Made by a program: the position numbers and the translations under genes. The notes under the pieces are model-generated. The model was not told the DNA's origin. It did no database searches and saw nothing but the letters and a program-made list of their open reading frames with translations. DNA of 64,000 nucleotides from Melanocharis versteri (Eukaryota > Chordata > Aves > Passeriformes > Melanocharitidae): contig VZTG01001883.1 in NCBI GenBank assembly GCA_013397845.1, forward strand, positions 310,001 to 374,000. The letters run 5' to 3'. This document shows positions 26,234 through 39,000 of the stretch, in pieces (positions within the stretch are counted from its first letter, which is position 1; each line of letters begins with the position of its first letter).

Positions 26234-29200
26234 AGACTTATATATGGCACCTTGCCCAGTGGGTATTCATCATGTTTATTTTTCTAGAAGTTCTCTATTG
26301 TCAAGTGAAACAATAAAACAGTTAATACACCAAATGATGGTGTCTTCTAGGTCCTTTTCTCACGTTCCTGAGGAGTCAGTAGCTTCTAGAAGATATTAGA
26401 AAACCTTCTGGAAACTTAAGGAGATGGTGTAAAATGACGTAGAGCTCTCAGAAGTTTCTGAAAACTGATATTACTTACAAAGTAATCTTTAAAATAAATG
26501 TGTATGAATCTCTCAGCAGGGAAGTATTCTGTTTGAGTACCAAAAATGCTAGTGTAAACAATCTGATTGATCTGTGATGAGATAATGTATTTTGGAAACT
26601 ACTGTGAACTTTTAAAGAGCTTCAAAACTTGGTTCAAGAGCTTGTGATGACTAATCTGCTGAAGTTTTATTTTATCAATATTTGCAGCAGGTACTAGCTC
26701 ACAAAAAGTCTACACAGATATAAGTTTCCATCCCCAGAACAACTGAAGAAGTACAGTCACTTGTCTTCAAAGTGTTTGTGAACCCAGTGCAAATGCATCC
26801 TACTCAAATTATGAGAAACAATTTCCAGGTCTTCTGATATTTTCAGAAGCTGATGGCAGTGTTGCTACTATATGCTTTTGGCAGTACCAAGATATCTATT
26901 GAAATTGCAGTAAGAATGCAAAAAGTAGATTTATATGTGTGTGTATATATGTGTGTACAAATACACACTGCTTGATGCACTTCTGTGTAGAATATACTGT
27001 CTGAAGGGAGTGAGAAGCTTCCAACGAAGTTGAGATCCTAGGTATGGTGTTAAGTTATGCGCAGAGAGTCAGATAAAATGCTGCCTGTGGGCTGTTTAGG
27101 CAAAGTGCTTTTTGTGATTTGCACATCAGAGGTGCTATCTGTTGGTCTGTTGAGAATGTCACTGAGGAAATCAGCTGTAAATGACAAGAAAGATGTAGTC
27201 TGCAGTGTGACTGACTGTTCTGTTGCGATGTGACCCATCTGAGTGGTTGCTTCATTTATCAAAAGAACTTTGCACATTATCCTCATCTAATTTTCTTCAA
27301 TTGTGTGATGACAGTATTGTGTAAAGGGTAGATTTTTGTGTTTTGGTCATCTGTAGGTCATTACTGCTAAGTAACTGTGGCATTCTTTCACCCGATAGGG
27401 AGTTACATGATGTTTGATGAGAGTGGTGGTAATATTAGGCAAAATAGATTATATCCCTGTTTTGAAGATTTCTGTGTTCTTGCATACAGACAAACATTGA
27501 ACTCAGCTTTGGTCACAAAGTAGACATTAGTGTCTGTATTTTATAATAGTTAAGGATCATCCATCAGTACTTCTTATATAGACTGAGGAACAGAATGTCT
27601 TTACATTTAGATAATGTCACTGTGTAATGCTAGAGAAGTATTAGGATAAAATATTTCCCTGCAATGCATGGAAGATAGTCTGGGACAGTTCCCTTTTCTG
27701 TCAGTCATAAGCTCATTACAAATGCTTTTAAATATTCTAGTGTTGGACTGCTGTTGATAATAACCACTGATACTATCCCCTGTGTTTGTTCATTGGGATT
27801 TTTTCTTTTCGTTTTTTCTTTCCTTTCCACGATTCCCTCTGCAAGCAAAACTTGTAAGCTTTGTTGCTTTTGTGTGTGATGCCTGGCTTCTCCAGTTCAT
27901 AGACCTTGCTGCAGGAAACCAGTCAGTGAAACCTGTAATCCCACCTCAGAACTTAGCATAGGCAAGGTGGGAAAAAGCATAGGGTGCTGAAGTGGGACAT
28001 GGGAGTTCAACTGAGTTCCCTTTTGTAGAGGTGGTGTTAACTCAGAGTGCACATGGCCAAACGTAGCTGAAAATTGTATTTATAAAGTAGAAAGAAAGAG
28101 ATAGTGGGATGACTCAAGAAGTCTAGTATTTAGTGATCATTCTCATCGAAGAAGAATGATGTGGGGTTTCAAAATTGTGTTAGCTTGTTCCCTATCATGA
28201 AGTAGGAATGTTTTCCTTCTTAAAGTACAGATTTAAACCAGAAACTTGTGTGAAAGCCAATTTTCATTCAGAAGGAGGTTCCAAAATCTTTCAGTTATGA
28301 ATGGGTAGTGACCAATTTGACATTTTTGTAACAGTTCAGTTAGACTGTCAAGATGTTAGGATACTTCATCAGCTTTACATTCCGAGTAAGGAAAATTGTT
28401 AGCTGTCAATGGAAATAAGTTGATTTTCCTTTTTTTCTGTCATTATGTGTTACATTGGCAGACAGGAGTTAAGTGGAGAAGTGATTCTGTGTTGATCTTT
28501 ATAAAGCAGAGTCATGGGGTGGCAAATATTTGCAATAATTGGCCACAACTCATCTCCCTCTAATTGCATATCTTTTTAAACAAAAGGTGGAACCAGTGGC
28601 AAAAATTCTGGCTGGTTTTGTTTGAAAGTCATTCATGCTAATTTATTGATAGGAATTGCATGTTGCTATTTTCTGCTGTAGCTCAGTTTGATCAAATCAA
28701 CATTTAAGCATATTCTAAACAAAATATTCAACCTTGGGCACATCACTTGTGTGAACTGACATTTGACAACTTTCCCTTGGGAAAAACTGTGTTTCCAGCA
28801 CTTCCACCCAGCATATCAAACATCAGTGTGAGCTGTCAAAGTAGAAGTAGCACTACAGCAGGGTAACTTTGAAAAGAAAAATCATGTAATGCTATTGTTT
28901 CACAGTATCAGATGTCATAATTGATGCCCTGGATAATCCTAGATTATGTGGGACATTAAGTGGCACTCAGTAGTTGAGCTGAAGGTGGGCAGTCAGACAC
29001 ACTAGGCTAGACACCCGATACCCATTATGTGAGCATACTCCAATACAAGTTTCTCAACCCTCAGGTGCCCACTGATATCTTACTGAAGAAACCTGTTTGA
29101 TAAGGGAAGCCTACATCTTGTCTTGGTTTAGATTTCCAAATGCTGTGACGAAAAAGAAAAAAAGAAAGGTTTATTCTGCAGTGTGATCAGAAGTTGTGAT

Positions 29201-31116
29201 GTGGATTTGTGGTGATAGGACTTATCTAATTGTGCCTTAGAGAGAGGGTGAGGGGGGTTAGCACCTCTGGTCCACCTTATGCAGCTGTGGAAGGATCATA
29301 TAGGCTATGGGCTCTGCTTTTCTTTCATTATTTACAGAAGAGCACAGAGACAAGAACTTGAACATTCACTCAGTATGCAATTTTTTGAAAAAAAATTTTG
29401 CTACTGCTTCTGTTTTGCAATTTGAATAAAATCAATTAGTAATCTTACCTCCTTTCAGTCGTGTTATACAAGTTGATGTTAACTCCTTTGGGGGTGCCTA
29501 AGCAGCTCAACAGTAATTTTGATAATACTACAATCTATCATCACTACTATTAGCAGTATTGTTGCAACTCTGTGAATAGCAGAAAGTTAATCAAAGAGAC
29601 AATAATGCTAATTAACTTGGTATATTCCATATACTGTATTTGTGAATAGTCTCTCCAGTGTCACAGCTTCAGTGGTGAACTGGAGAGTTGCCTTAGACTA
29701 AGCTAATTTACAGGTAAGCAAAGGTGGTTTTATTGGTTATTCACACAGGGAAGCACCATGTACAAGTAGTCCACGTTTCTTCAAAGATTTGTATTCTGCT
29801 ATTCTCCCTTTCCCAGACTAATCCAGTCTTGACATGTCCCTGCTGTTTTCTTTTTCCTTGAAGAGTTTATATACACTGAATAAATGTTGGACTAGACTGT
29901 TCAAAGAATGACCATCCAAGGTTTGGTGGGATTGTGTGTAAAAACACACGTAAATTCCTTTAATCTCTCTATTAAATTGTCAATGTGTCATTGCCAAACA
30001 AACATTAAAATTGATAGGAATGAAGAGTTTATTCCTTTGGGAAGGAAGTATGTAATACTTAAAGCGCTTCCCTTTCCTTACATTTTATCCCAAAATAGCT
30101 TGGGCTTTTAACTTTCAAAGCACTGACATTTTTTTTGCGAGAATTGAATTGCATAACAAAGACAATTGGATTTATATTTAATAGATTATACAAAAAAAAA
30201 AAATTGGAAAGGATTTTGAAACTTACTTGTCCCTTCTCTGACATGGGCACACTAAGCATATTGATACAATCATGTAAGGGTCTTCTGTTGCTTTATGAGG
30301 GTAACCTGCAAAATGCATTTCTGGCTTTGCTGCTACAAGAAATTTAAGAAAAAAAGCCCACAGGGAAAACCAGAGGAAAAAACATAGCTCAAGTATAGGG
30401 TTGTTTAACTTCCTTCTTTCACCTTATATGCTATATAATGTAGTTAGTTATGTAGTAACTTCTTATATTTCAGAAAAGGAAAACTATAAGTGTACCTGGT
30501 TGTCCTCCTTCCCAGGGGCTTTTCTTCTGGGACTCTCATTTCTTCATGTGTGGGAAAGGGGTGGTGCTTTATCACGGTTTGCTGCTGTTTGCAATTGCTT
30601 GCCGATTCTTGCATTCATTCTCGTTCTCTCATGAAGTTGACAGATACATTTCTGTTGTGCTTAATTTCTCAAAACTGTTATAACTTACAGTCATGACTTG
30701 AGGCTCTTACATTTCTTATTTTTAAGAGTAATAGTTACATTTCATTCACTGACTGTGTTTCAAAGGCCTTTAGAAAGAGCTCTTCAGTGTCCCATAATGC
30801 CTCACTTAATTATCTTTTCATCAGTTTTTCACCTTGCAGGCAATTCTTTGAATTGATCAAACCAGCCCCAAACTAGCAGTTATGTGTGAACTGTCTCCTT
30901 CTGACAGTCTCAATTGTTATTAACACACTGTTCTTTGCTTGTTTCTCTGTTTCTAAGGGTATGAGGGTTTTTCAAAACCTCTTCATTTCTTCACATTGTA
31001 TTCAGATGGCCCAAAAAGGATTCCCATCCATTTTGTGGAGTAAGTGCTGTAGAAACAGAGACTAACCTGTCAAAACCCCAATTTCCTACCAGTGTTGGTG
31101 ATGAAGGTGTTGGGGA

Positions 31117-31233
31117 GGTTTTTTTGTGTTGTGGGTTCTTTTTTTGGGGGGGGGGGGGGTTTTTTTTTTTTTGTTGGTTGGTTAGTTGGGTTTTTTTGTT
31201 GTTTTTGTTGTTTATTATTGTTATTGTTTTGGT
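31117..31233. repeat. T/G low-complexity tract with a 14-base G run
   Basis: It contains 14 consecutive G (31146-31159) followed directly by 13 T, then TTG/GGTT-type repeats. The complementary strand is C14 and A-rich. A G run this long can form non-B DNA and is prone to length change and sequencing error. Confidence 0.9.
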
Positions 31234-34069
31234 TTTTATTATACCACTGATTTAGCTTAAACCAGCCTTTTTTCCTCCAAAAAAGATACAATTGGTACCA
31301 GGTAGTGTTACTAGGTACCATGGAGAGTGGTCTTATATCTGATTATGAAGCTTGGGATGCATTCAATACCCCTGTGGATGGGATACTTGCTCAGTGTGCA
31401 GTTGAATGTGTTACTTTTTATCAAAGATGTCTCATGAGAAATTCAGGGATAGGGAGGCTGACAGGTAAATGAGATTTGCAGGATGAAGTGCTGAAGAGCT
31501 CTCAAAGAGTGAACGTGAGAGTTGCATGGAGAGTTGTGTAAAGCCCAGAGATTTGTATTGCTCAGGCTCTTCAATCCTATTGACTTTGAGGCAGTGCGTG
31601 TAATGAAGCACCTGCTGTGAAGGACTCCTGTGTCCAAAGATGTGAACATGAAGCAACTTCCTTTGCTCAACAATTTTTTCCTTTTTTTCTTCATCACTAG
31701 TGTCTTTCTTTAAGATGTCTCTTTGTGCTAGTAATTTGCTTTGGGAAGTGAGACAGTTGTCCTCAAGTCCTGATAGGGATGCTGTCATGTGAGTGTCAAA
31801 CCCCTTCACTTTTAGCTTCCATTATAGCATGGCTGTCCTTTTGGATTTGGAGCTCCTTGGGAAAATGTTCTGTTGCAGTGTGGAGAGGCGATAATTCCTT
31901 TTTCTACTTTTCTTGAGCATGTTGGCATCTGTAGTACAATACTGTAGTCCATTCTGGATGCAGTTCTGTACCAGGTAGATGACAAGCTGCAAGAGCTAGA
32001 AGTGCTGATGTTGAACAGGTGTTGGGAAAGATCGATATTAAAGAGAAGACCAGATGAGCTTTGTGCAAACTCTTAAATAGTCCCTACTTAGCATCTCAAA
32101 ATGCGAGATACAAAGGGACTAGTCACTTCAGTCAGCTTCATGGCATTCCCAAGGTGTTTGCCTGACTTGAAAGCTTTGGTGCTGAAGAATCTTCAGAATT
32201 AAAATCAGCTTATTTGTTAAATTTCAAACACCATTCTATTGTGACTCCTCTTCAATAATATGGTAGCAGTCCAACACTTAATTTCAGTGTTGATATTGTT
32301 GGTTTTATGTTAATTTTGTAGTGGTCCCACAGCATGAGTTCTTATTTATTTTTGTCTCCTACAGTGCAATCTAATTTATGTTGTTATTATTCTACCTCTA
32401 TGTATAATAACTCAGTTCTCTGAAGGAAGCCTCTCAATGGTTTCTCAGTGAAGTAAATTAAGCAAGCATACTGGCTGTTCATACGTTATCTGTGCCATGG
32501 TGAGTCCACTCACGTTCTGAAGTTTCATTCAGTATGGTTTCCATGTGACAAATATAAAAAAATAGCAATTGTGTGTTATTTAATAGTGGGAAAAATTCAT
32601 TGCTGTTTTTTCCCCAAATATTTTTATCGCATAGATCTTTGGGGCCCAAGAAATCAGCACATCTAAATTTCTGTTAGAGAAGCCATAGAATGTGCAGTGA
32701 ACATCGCTAACAGGACAGATGAGTTCTGCGCAAGGTATTTCCTGCATGGTTCTCTGGGGCATTGTACTACAGTGACCGTAGTCGCACGACTGTAGTGTCA
32801 TTTCATCATGGTTACGAGAGAGATAATGAGCCAAATTAATCCTGAATGCACCTTCACTGAAATTACTTGGAGCTTGATTCCAAGTCCAATATGGTATTTT
32901 TGCTTAGCCTGCTGTGAAGAGGCCTACTGTGTTTCAGGAGGGTTCGGTATAAAATGATTTATGTTCTGCAGACTGAGTGCTGAAGATGGATTCATGACTG
33001 GGTAGTTTGTGGAAAAAGAACAGGAGTTCTTGGTAATTTAAATGTGTTTTTCATCTAGCACTTTTGTGAAAGGGGTAAAAAGAAATTACCACCCCAGCAA
33101 AAACTGCACTTGCATTACTTCTGTTGATTTTTCTCAAGTGTGTACCTAGGAAAACAAGTTAGTCTGTCTACAATTTTCATATAAATATCCAAGTATTTAA
33201 ATCCCTGCAAGTGTTGTTAAATGGAGCAGTTAATACAGGTTTATAACTACATATTATTCTTCTCAGTAGAACTCTCTCTTTCATTCCTCATTCCAATAAA
33301 ATATACATGCTTGTGGTAATGCAGATTTCTGATTATTTATTTGTTCTTTGGCTGCTCCTGTACATTTGAGAAGGTTATAGTGACTTGGCTGTACTTACAT
33401 GTGTTATGTGAGTGTGAGGGCAGTATTTCCATCTGAGAGCTGATTGATCATTAAACTGTGCTTTGTGGAGTGCCTAGAAATGCCCAGGATGCTGCTTACC
33501 ATACTCTCCTTTGTTGTTTGGCACTCTGAAACATTTTTGTTAGAAGAAAAGCTGGAGGTTACTTGCAAATGCTATTTTCAGCGTGAAGGCCTGCAGTTTG
33601 TTGTTCTTCCTCAGCTTTGTGCTTTAAAAAAGCAATTTTCTACTTCTTTGTGTTTGGTTTTTTTTTTTTTCTTCCTCTTCAAATATTATGTTTGGACCAC
33701 GTATCTAGCCAACCATTATTTTTAGCAGTCTTTCAGCTGCTTTAGTCCCTAGGGTCTTTTCAAATTATGTAGTCTTTTTTCCTGTCACCTATTCTGTGTC
33801 TCTTTTGTACCTCAAAGCCTATCTTTATTGTTTCTTACAGTGATTGTTCTCGCTGTGGGCATGTTCTCCTTTGTTCTAGTTTAATATGTCATTCTACACC
33901 ACTTTCTATTTCAGCTTATTGTCTCATCTTTTATCTGCCCATCTGCTAACTTATTGTGCCTCTCTTGATTTCCAACTTCTCACTGGTCTTCCAAATTATC
34001 TGTACCTTTTAAAGAAATCATTTTAGTGTATGGGTCTTGGGTTACTGGGAGTTGTGTGCTAGCCAGGCT

Positions 34070-34820
34070 AAGTAGTTCTTCCAAGTGCATGGTGCTGTAC
34101 CTGGGTTAGGGCAAACCCCAGTATCAGCACAGTTTGAAGATGAACAGATCGAGATCAGCCCTGCTGAGGACTTGGAGGTGCTGGTGAGTGAGAGGCTGGA
34201 CATGACCCAGCAATGTGTGCTCACAGCCCAGAAAGCCAAACTGGGCTGTGTCCAAAGCAGCGTGGCCAGTAGGGCCGCTCTATTCTGCTCTGTTGAGACC
34301 CCAGTTTTATTAGAGTGCTGTGTCCAGCTCTGAGAGCCCCAGCACAGGAATAACAGGCACATGTTGGGGCAAGTCCAGAGGAGGACCATGAGAATGGTTA
34401 GAGGGCTGGAACACCTCTCTTGCAAGAAAAGGCTGAGAGAATTGAGTCTGTTCACTCTAGAGAAGAGAAGGCTTAGGAGTGTCCTAATTGCAGCCTTTTA
34501 CTGCCTGAAGGAGGCTGGGGATGGGGAGGGACTTTTTACAAGGGCACATACTGATAGGACAAGGGAGAATGGCTTTAAGCTGAAAGACAATAGATTTAGA
34601 TTGGATATTAGGAAGAAATTCTTTACTGTGAGGGTGGTGAGACGCTGGAATAGGTTGCCCAGGAAAGCTGTGGATGCCTCATCCCTGGGAGTGTTCAAGG
34701 CCAGGTTGGGTGGAGCTCTGAGCAACCTGGCCTTGTGGAAAGTGTCCCTGCCCATGGCAGGCAGGTTGGAACGAGATGATTTTTAAGGCCCCTTCCAACC
34801 CAAACCATTCTATGATTCTG
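34070..34820 (+). mobile_element. CR1 retrotransposon, 5'-truncated, relatively young
   Basis: Sense-oriented 3' end of CR1 with good preservation. One reading frame covers the ORF2 C-terminus. From 34085 it includes SPAEDLEVLVSERLDMTQQC and QSSVASR; a stop at 34331-34333 falls where the family has Trp; then from 34361 it runs 141 codons through QVQRRTMRMVRGLEHL, RLRELSLFTLEKRRLR, DRTRENGFKLKDNRFRLDIR and VVRRWNRLPRKAVD. The 3' untranslated part has GCCCATGGCAGGCAGGTTGG and ends CATTCTATGATTCTG at 34806-34820, the avian CR1 tail with a little over one ATTCTATG unit. Endonuclease and RT are absent, as usual for 5'-truncated CR1 insertions. It lies in the same orientation as the host gene. Confidence 0.93.
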
Positions 34821-35639
34821 GGAGACAAGATAAGAGAATTTTGAATAATTTAGCTTGAAAGGGTTATCCTGAGCCATTTATCTGGGATTTTATGCAAAGT
34901 AGGTTTAATTAGGTCAGTCTGGAGGGCCTTATCCCATAAAGTTTTGAATATCACTAAAAAGCTCACCAACTTGTGATTTCCACCTTTATGTCATCAAATG
35001 ACTGTTCAACACCTTGAAGACAGATACCAAAGTTCTCTCTCTTGACAACATTACTGTCAGGTGTTATGGTGTGAGATCAAGTGCTACACGCAGGCAGCTT
35101 TGTGAGAAGTGGCAGAGCCTTGCAAGCAGAATCCTCTGCAGCATTCAGACGATTACCTGTGGAACTGGAGATAAGCAGCTGAGAGAACATGCCTTGCAGC
35201 TCCAGTAAAATGATACAGTTTTGCTTTCTCGTAAGGAACTCATCACATTTATACAGCAGTTATGTAAGTACCTTGCTATTACTATTAGAGAAAAATCTAA
35301 TCAAAGTAGAACATAATGGCAATGTAAGAGATTAAATTTAGAGGACTGGATGTAAACATCACATAAAAATGATGAAAGGATGCTGGGAGCTGTCAAGGAG
35401 CATATCTTGAAACAGGGTTGACAGTCACAATTCTAGAACCAGCTGGAAATTTTGTGCTTCGGCTGTCCTGTGAGAAAGTCTTTGATAATAGCACACAATA
35501 CTACTCTTATGTTTGTTGAGATTAAACTTCCCAGAGGCAAGCTTTGCTTTTCTGAAGTTATGGAACACTGTTAGGACACACATACCAAAAGTGTGAAAAG
35601 GTATTAAATAAAAGTGAATATATCAGAAGAAAAAGGCCT

Positions 35640-35758
35640 GAAACAAAACCAAACCAAAAAAAACCCAAACGAACAAACCCCGAAAACCCAAACCAAAAAC
35701 AAATGAACAAAAAAACCCCCAACAATAAAAAAACCCCAAAACCTAGAACAAACAAATA
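35640..35758. repeat. A/C-rich low-complexity tract
   Basis: About 120 bases of A runs with C, CC and CCC interruptions (AAACCAAAAAAAACCC, AACCCCGAAAACCC). It reads as G/T-rich on the other strand. Confidence 0.88.
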
Positions 35759-36061
35759 ATTAAGTGGTCTTTGGTTATCTTTTTCTGTGAAGGTGTTTCA
35801 GCCATTTTTAGATCTGCAAATTAGAAGCTTATTGACATGATTATTCAAACCATAAATAAGTGAAAAATATTACATTTTCTACTATTTGTGCTATGTTTAT
35901 TATAAATGTTGAAAGTGAATTGTTGTGAATTTTGGTCAAAGTAGACAGTTTTGGTCATTTCTTTTTTGCAAGTCGTCTTCTGTGTGTAGTCACTCATGGA
36001 ATGACTACTTGACTTGTCCAAATTGCAAGCATTTTTCTTAATCAGTGATTTTATGAAATCC

Positions 36062-36087
36062 CTAAATACACTGATAAGTGTATTTAG
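36062..36087. repeat. Perfect 11-bp inverted repeat with a GATA loop
   Basis: CTAAATACACT (36062-36072), loop GATA, then AGTGTATTTAG (36077-36087). All 11 pairs match. It is too short for a canonical microRNA precursor and has no flanking terminal-inverted-repeat pair that I can see. Function unknown. Confidence 0.6.
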
Positions 36088-39000
36088 TTAATGTGAACTA
36101 TGGACAATAATGCCCGATCATATGTATCAGTCTTACAAGACTTATTTGCTATGCTTGAATGAATTTCTAAATCATTATGCAAAGCATCACAATTATGTCA
36201 GTTTAGTGTGCAAGACTTGACAGAACTCTCCAGGTTTTACCGAAATCCTGAATTTGTGTTGGTGTAGTAGGTAGAAGCAGCTCTCATTCCTGTGTCCTCA
36301 CAAAATCAGATGCTAACCAAAGGAGATTTGCTTGATCATAAGCAAGCTGGGGAGGATGGCTGAAGAAAAGCCACATTCTTAATGGATAGATTTGGCTGTT
36401 ACAAACTGTTTCTTCATCTTGTAGCTTCTCAGTTCCTCCTGGCTGTCCATGTAGTGGACATAAATCACCCGTGTTTAGTCAAAATGTTGAAGCCTTTCTA
36501 TTTGCTCTGTGTCATTTCAACTGTAACTCACACCAGTGGTTCCTCCAGGTTGCAGAACTGCCTCTGAACATCATAATGGTACCTATCTCTCTTTATAGGT
36601 GTATTTTGAAGTGTGATCCTCAAACTTCTGCAGTTGTTAGATCCTGGCTCTTTAAGATTGTATCTCTTCCTTTAGGGCATTGTGGCAGGTGGTGACAGTG
36701 GAGGTGTCTGAGGTTCTATTTCTGGGCTTGAATGCAAGGGATCTGTGCACCCAGGACCTTCCAGCAATTGGGGTTTCATTTTTTTGTCCTTTCTCCTTGT
36801 CATATAACTAATTTCTGAGTTCTTTTGACTAGCAGATTTATCTTTCATAACTAACTTTGCATGCAGACTTTGGATGAAGAGGAGAGGCATCAGGTGGTGT
36901 AGCAGAAGGCTTTTCATTTTCTAAATAATTTTCTAGTTGATTGGAAAGTTCAAATACAAGTTTATATTGTACTTTTTTTTCCTTATGAATTTTTGAACTG
37001 CTTATGAATACAAGATGTTGGGGCTGTGTTCACCGCTGAGCAGACACTACTTTTAATTTTTGTCAGGGAGATCTCCCATTGTCTATAGAGGCTAAGGTAA
37101 GGCTGGCTGGCTAACTGATTCCAGCTCTGGTAAGTGTCTGAAGAAGGCTTAATAGGAAGCACAGGAAACTAGGGAACATCAGATGTCTTGAGTACTATTT
37201 ACCACCAACTCGCTTGTGTTACTTGTAGAGTAGGCTGTTCTAAGAAATACTTTCATTTAAAGTTTCTTGTGTGAAGGCAGGTTTCCTAGCTAATTCACTC
37301 CTTGACAAGATTGGTACTCCTGGATCACAAAGGTGCTATGGATGGGATTAATTTAGTTCCAGCAGTACGTAAGCTGAGGACGAACTGGCTCTTGCAGATC
37401 TACATGGCCTCCCCAGAGTTGCACATGTGCACTAAGCTTACGTTCGCACCATTGCAAGTAGTTGCTTTCCCAGTCAGGCTTTCTTAGCATGGTAAAACTT
37501 GTGCTTCCTAAGGAATCTTGTAGGGAAGGAGTCAGATACATAGAAAATGACACTGAGTCAATGAGAGAAATAATTTTGGAATCAGATTTCTCCTTGTTTT
37601 CCCCAACGACTGTCAGGGATTAGAGGAGAAGTCGAGAAAGAGCTAATTCAGAACAGTCAACTCTGAAGAATGTGCTAGAACCTCCCAACATGTTTATGAG
37701 TTATTTCTTTGCCATGATAGTTTTAATGTTGCCCAAACATACCTTGAGGTTACCAGCCATTATCTGTGGAGAAAAATAACACTGATGGCGCTCGAGAAAT
37801 AAGCTACTTGTGCTTAGACTGATAAACAGCCATTTACTTTTGATAAACACCCATTACAAAGAGGCATAATATTTTGCAAGATGTCTCTAAATATTGCTGT
37901 AATGTAGGAAAAAACTGTTAATCTGTTATATCCAGAGAAATATGAATGTGAGGACTTCAGACTCTTCTACCTCTCAGTTCTGTAATGCTTCTGTAAGAAA
38001 AAGAGAAATGCCTCCTGTTTAGTCTGTGGCTATTTAAGTATAAAGCTCTTTGAGGTAATTTCTTCTTATATCTGTTATATATCTGTTGTGACAGGATAGC
38101 GTAAGGTGTCAGCTGGAAATAACTCTGTGTGTTTGTTCAGTTTTGCAAGTTTGAATACATTTTGAATGTTCCCAAGGGCTCATGCATTCTATTTGTAATG
38201 CTGAGGTTTTTCCCTCTGAGCTTTTAGAAATAAATATTTTCCCTCTTGTTATTTGATGCATTTAATTCTTCTGACAGGATAGGTGAGTGGAGAAAGTGGA
38301 GAGAAAATTCTAAAATAATTTGAAATTACAAGGTAATTGTCAGAGTCTGATAATCGTTAACATGGGATATAATTGGTGGTGATTAATATCTTAGGATTGG
38401 TATACTTAGGTGGTAGTTAGAAAGCAGTTTAAACTGTTCAAGTGGCTAACATCCAGCTGATTCATATTCTGTATAGGATTGGCTCAGTGTCATTCCACAT
38501 GAAAGTATCAGTGAAAGGAAAAATTCTTATCCTATATTTTCAAGGTGTTCCTTTGTCCTAGTTACTGTCTGCATTTCTTTGCAAGAAATTCTTGACCTGT
38601 TTTTCCATTATAAGATTATCTGTGGTTAAGCTTCACAGATATCTAAGTTGTTCTAAAAGCAAATATTGTTCCCAAATATTTCTAGTATTTTAAAGGTTCA
38701 TAATGGAATTAAAGCCTCTCTGAGCCTTGCCAGTCTGTAGTCATTTGCTGAGGTGCTTTAGTACTTCAGTCCGGTCTCTGTCATTTCTGAGTGAGAGAGA
38801 CTGCAAGGCAGGACTTTCTTGACCAGGTGTGGTTCTGTTGCACACCCATATGGACAGAAGGTATACTAACACTAGAGAAGGAGGGGATGGAAGAGAAATT
38901 TTCATGATCAGAACATTGGGAAAATAAACTTTTTTTGCTTTGCATCTCTCCACCATGCCTTCCCACACCTGTGCACAGGCTTCCTTTGCTTCAGAGTGGT

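Larger units (their letters stand above)
23566..34069. other. Intronic DNA without a supported gene
   Basis: About 10.5 kb of AT-rich intron. I see low-complexity tracts (about 25371-25425 and 31117-31233), a short TG/TA microsatellite (about 26935-26965), paired E-boxes at 26192-26233, and a pyrimidine-biased stretch at about 33730-34015. No exon or nameable transposon was recognised. Confidence 0.6.

Noticed and set aside
31070..31321. Minus-strand frame encoding Asn/Gln/Lys/Pro runs
   Set aside because: It is a translation of the T/G low-complexity tract with its 14-base G run; not a protein.
34042..34755. Minus-strand open frames of 137 and 85 codons
   Set aside because: These are antisense shadows of the CR1 element that reads in the + direction.
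36500..36545. Possible SS3 exon (a TTCAACTGTAACTCA word resembling the Asn-Cys-Asn-Ser part)
   Set aside because: There is no acceptor directly before it, the preceding codons do not match, the downstream donor context is poor, and it is 18 kb from the exon. Taken as coincidence.
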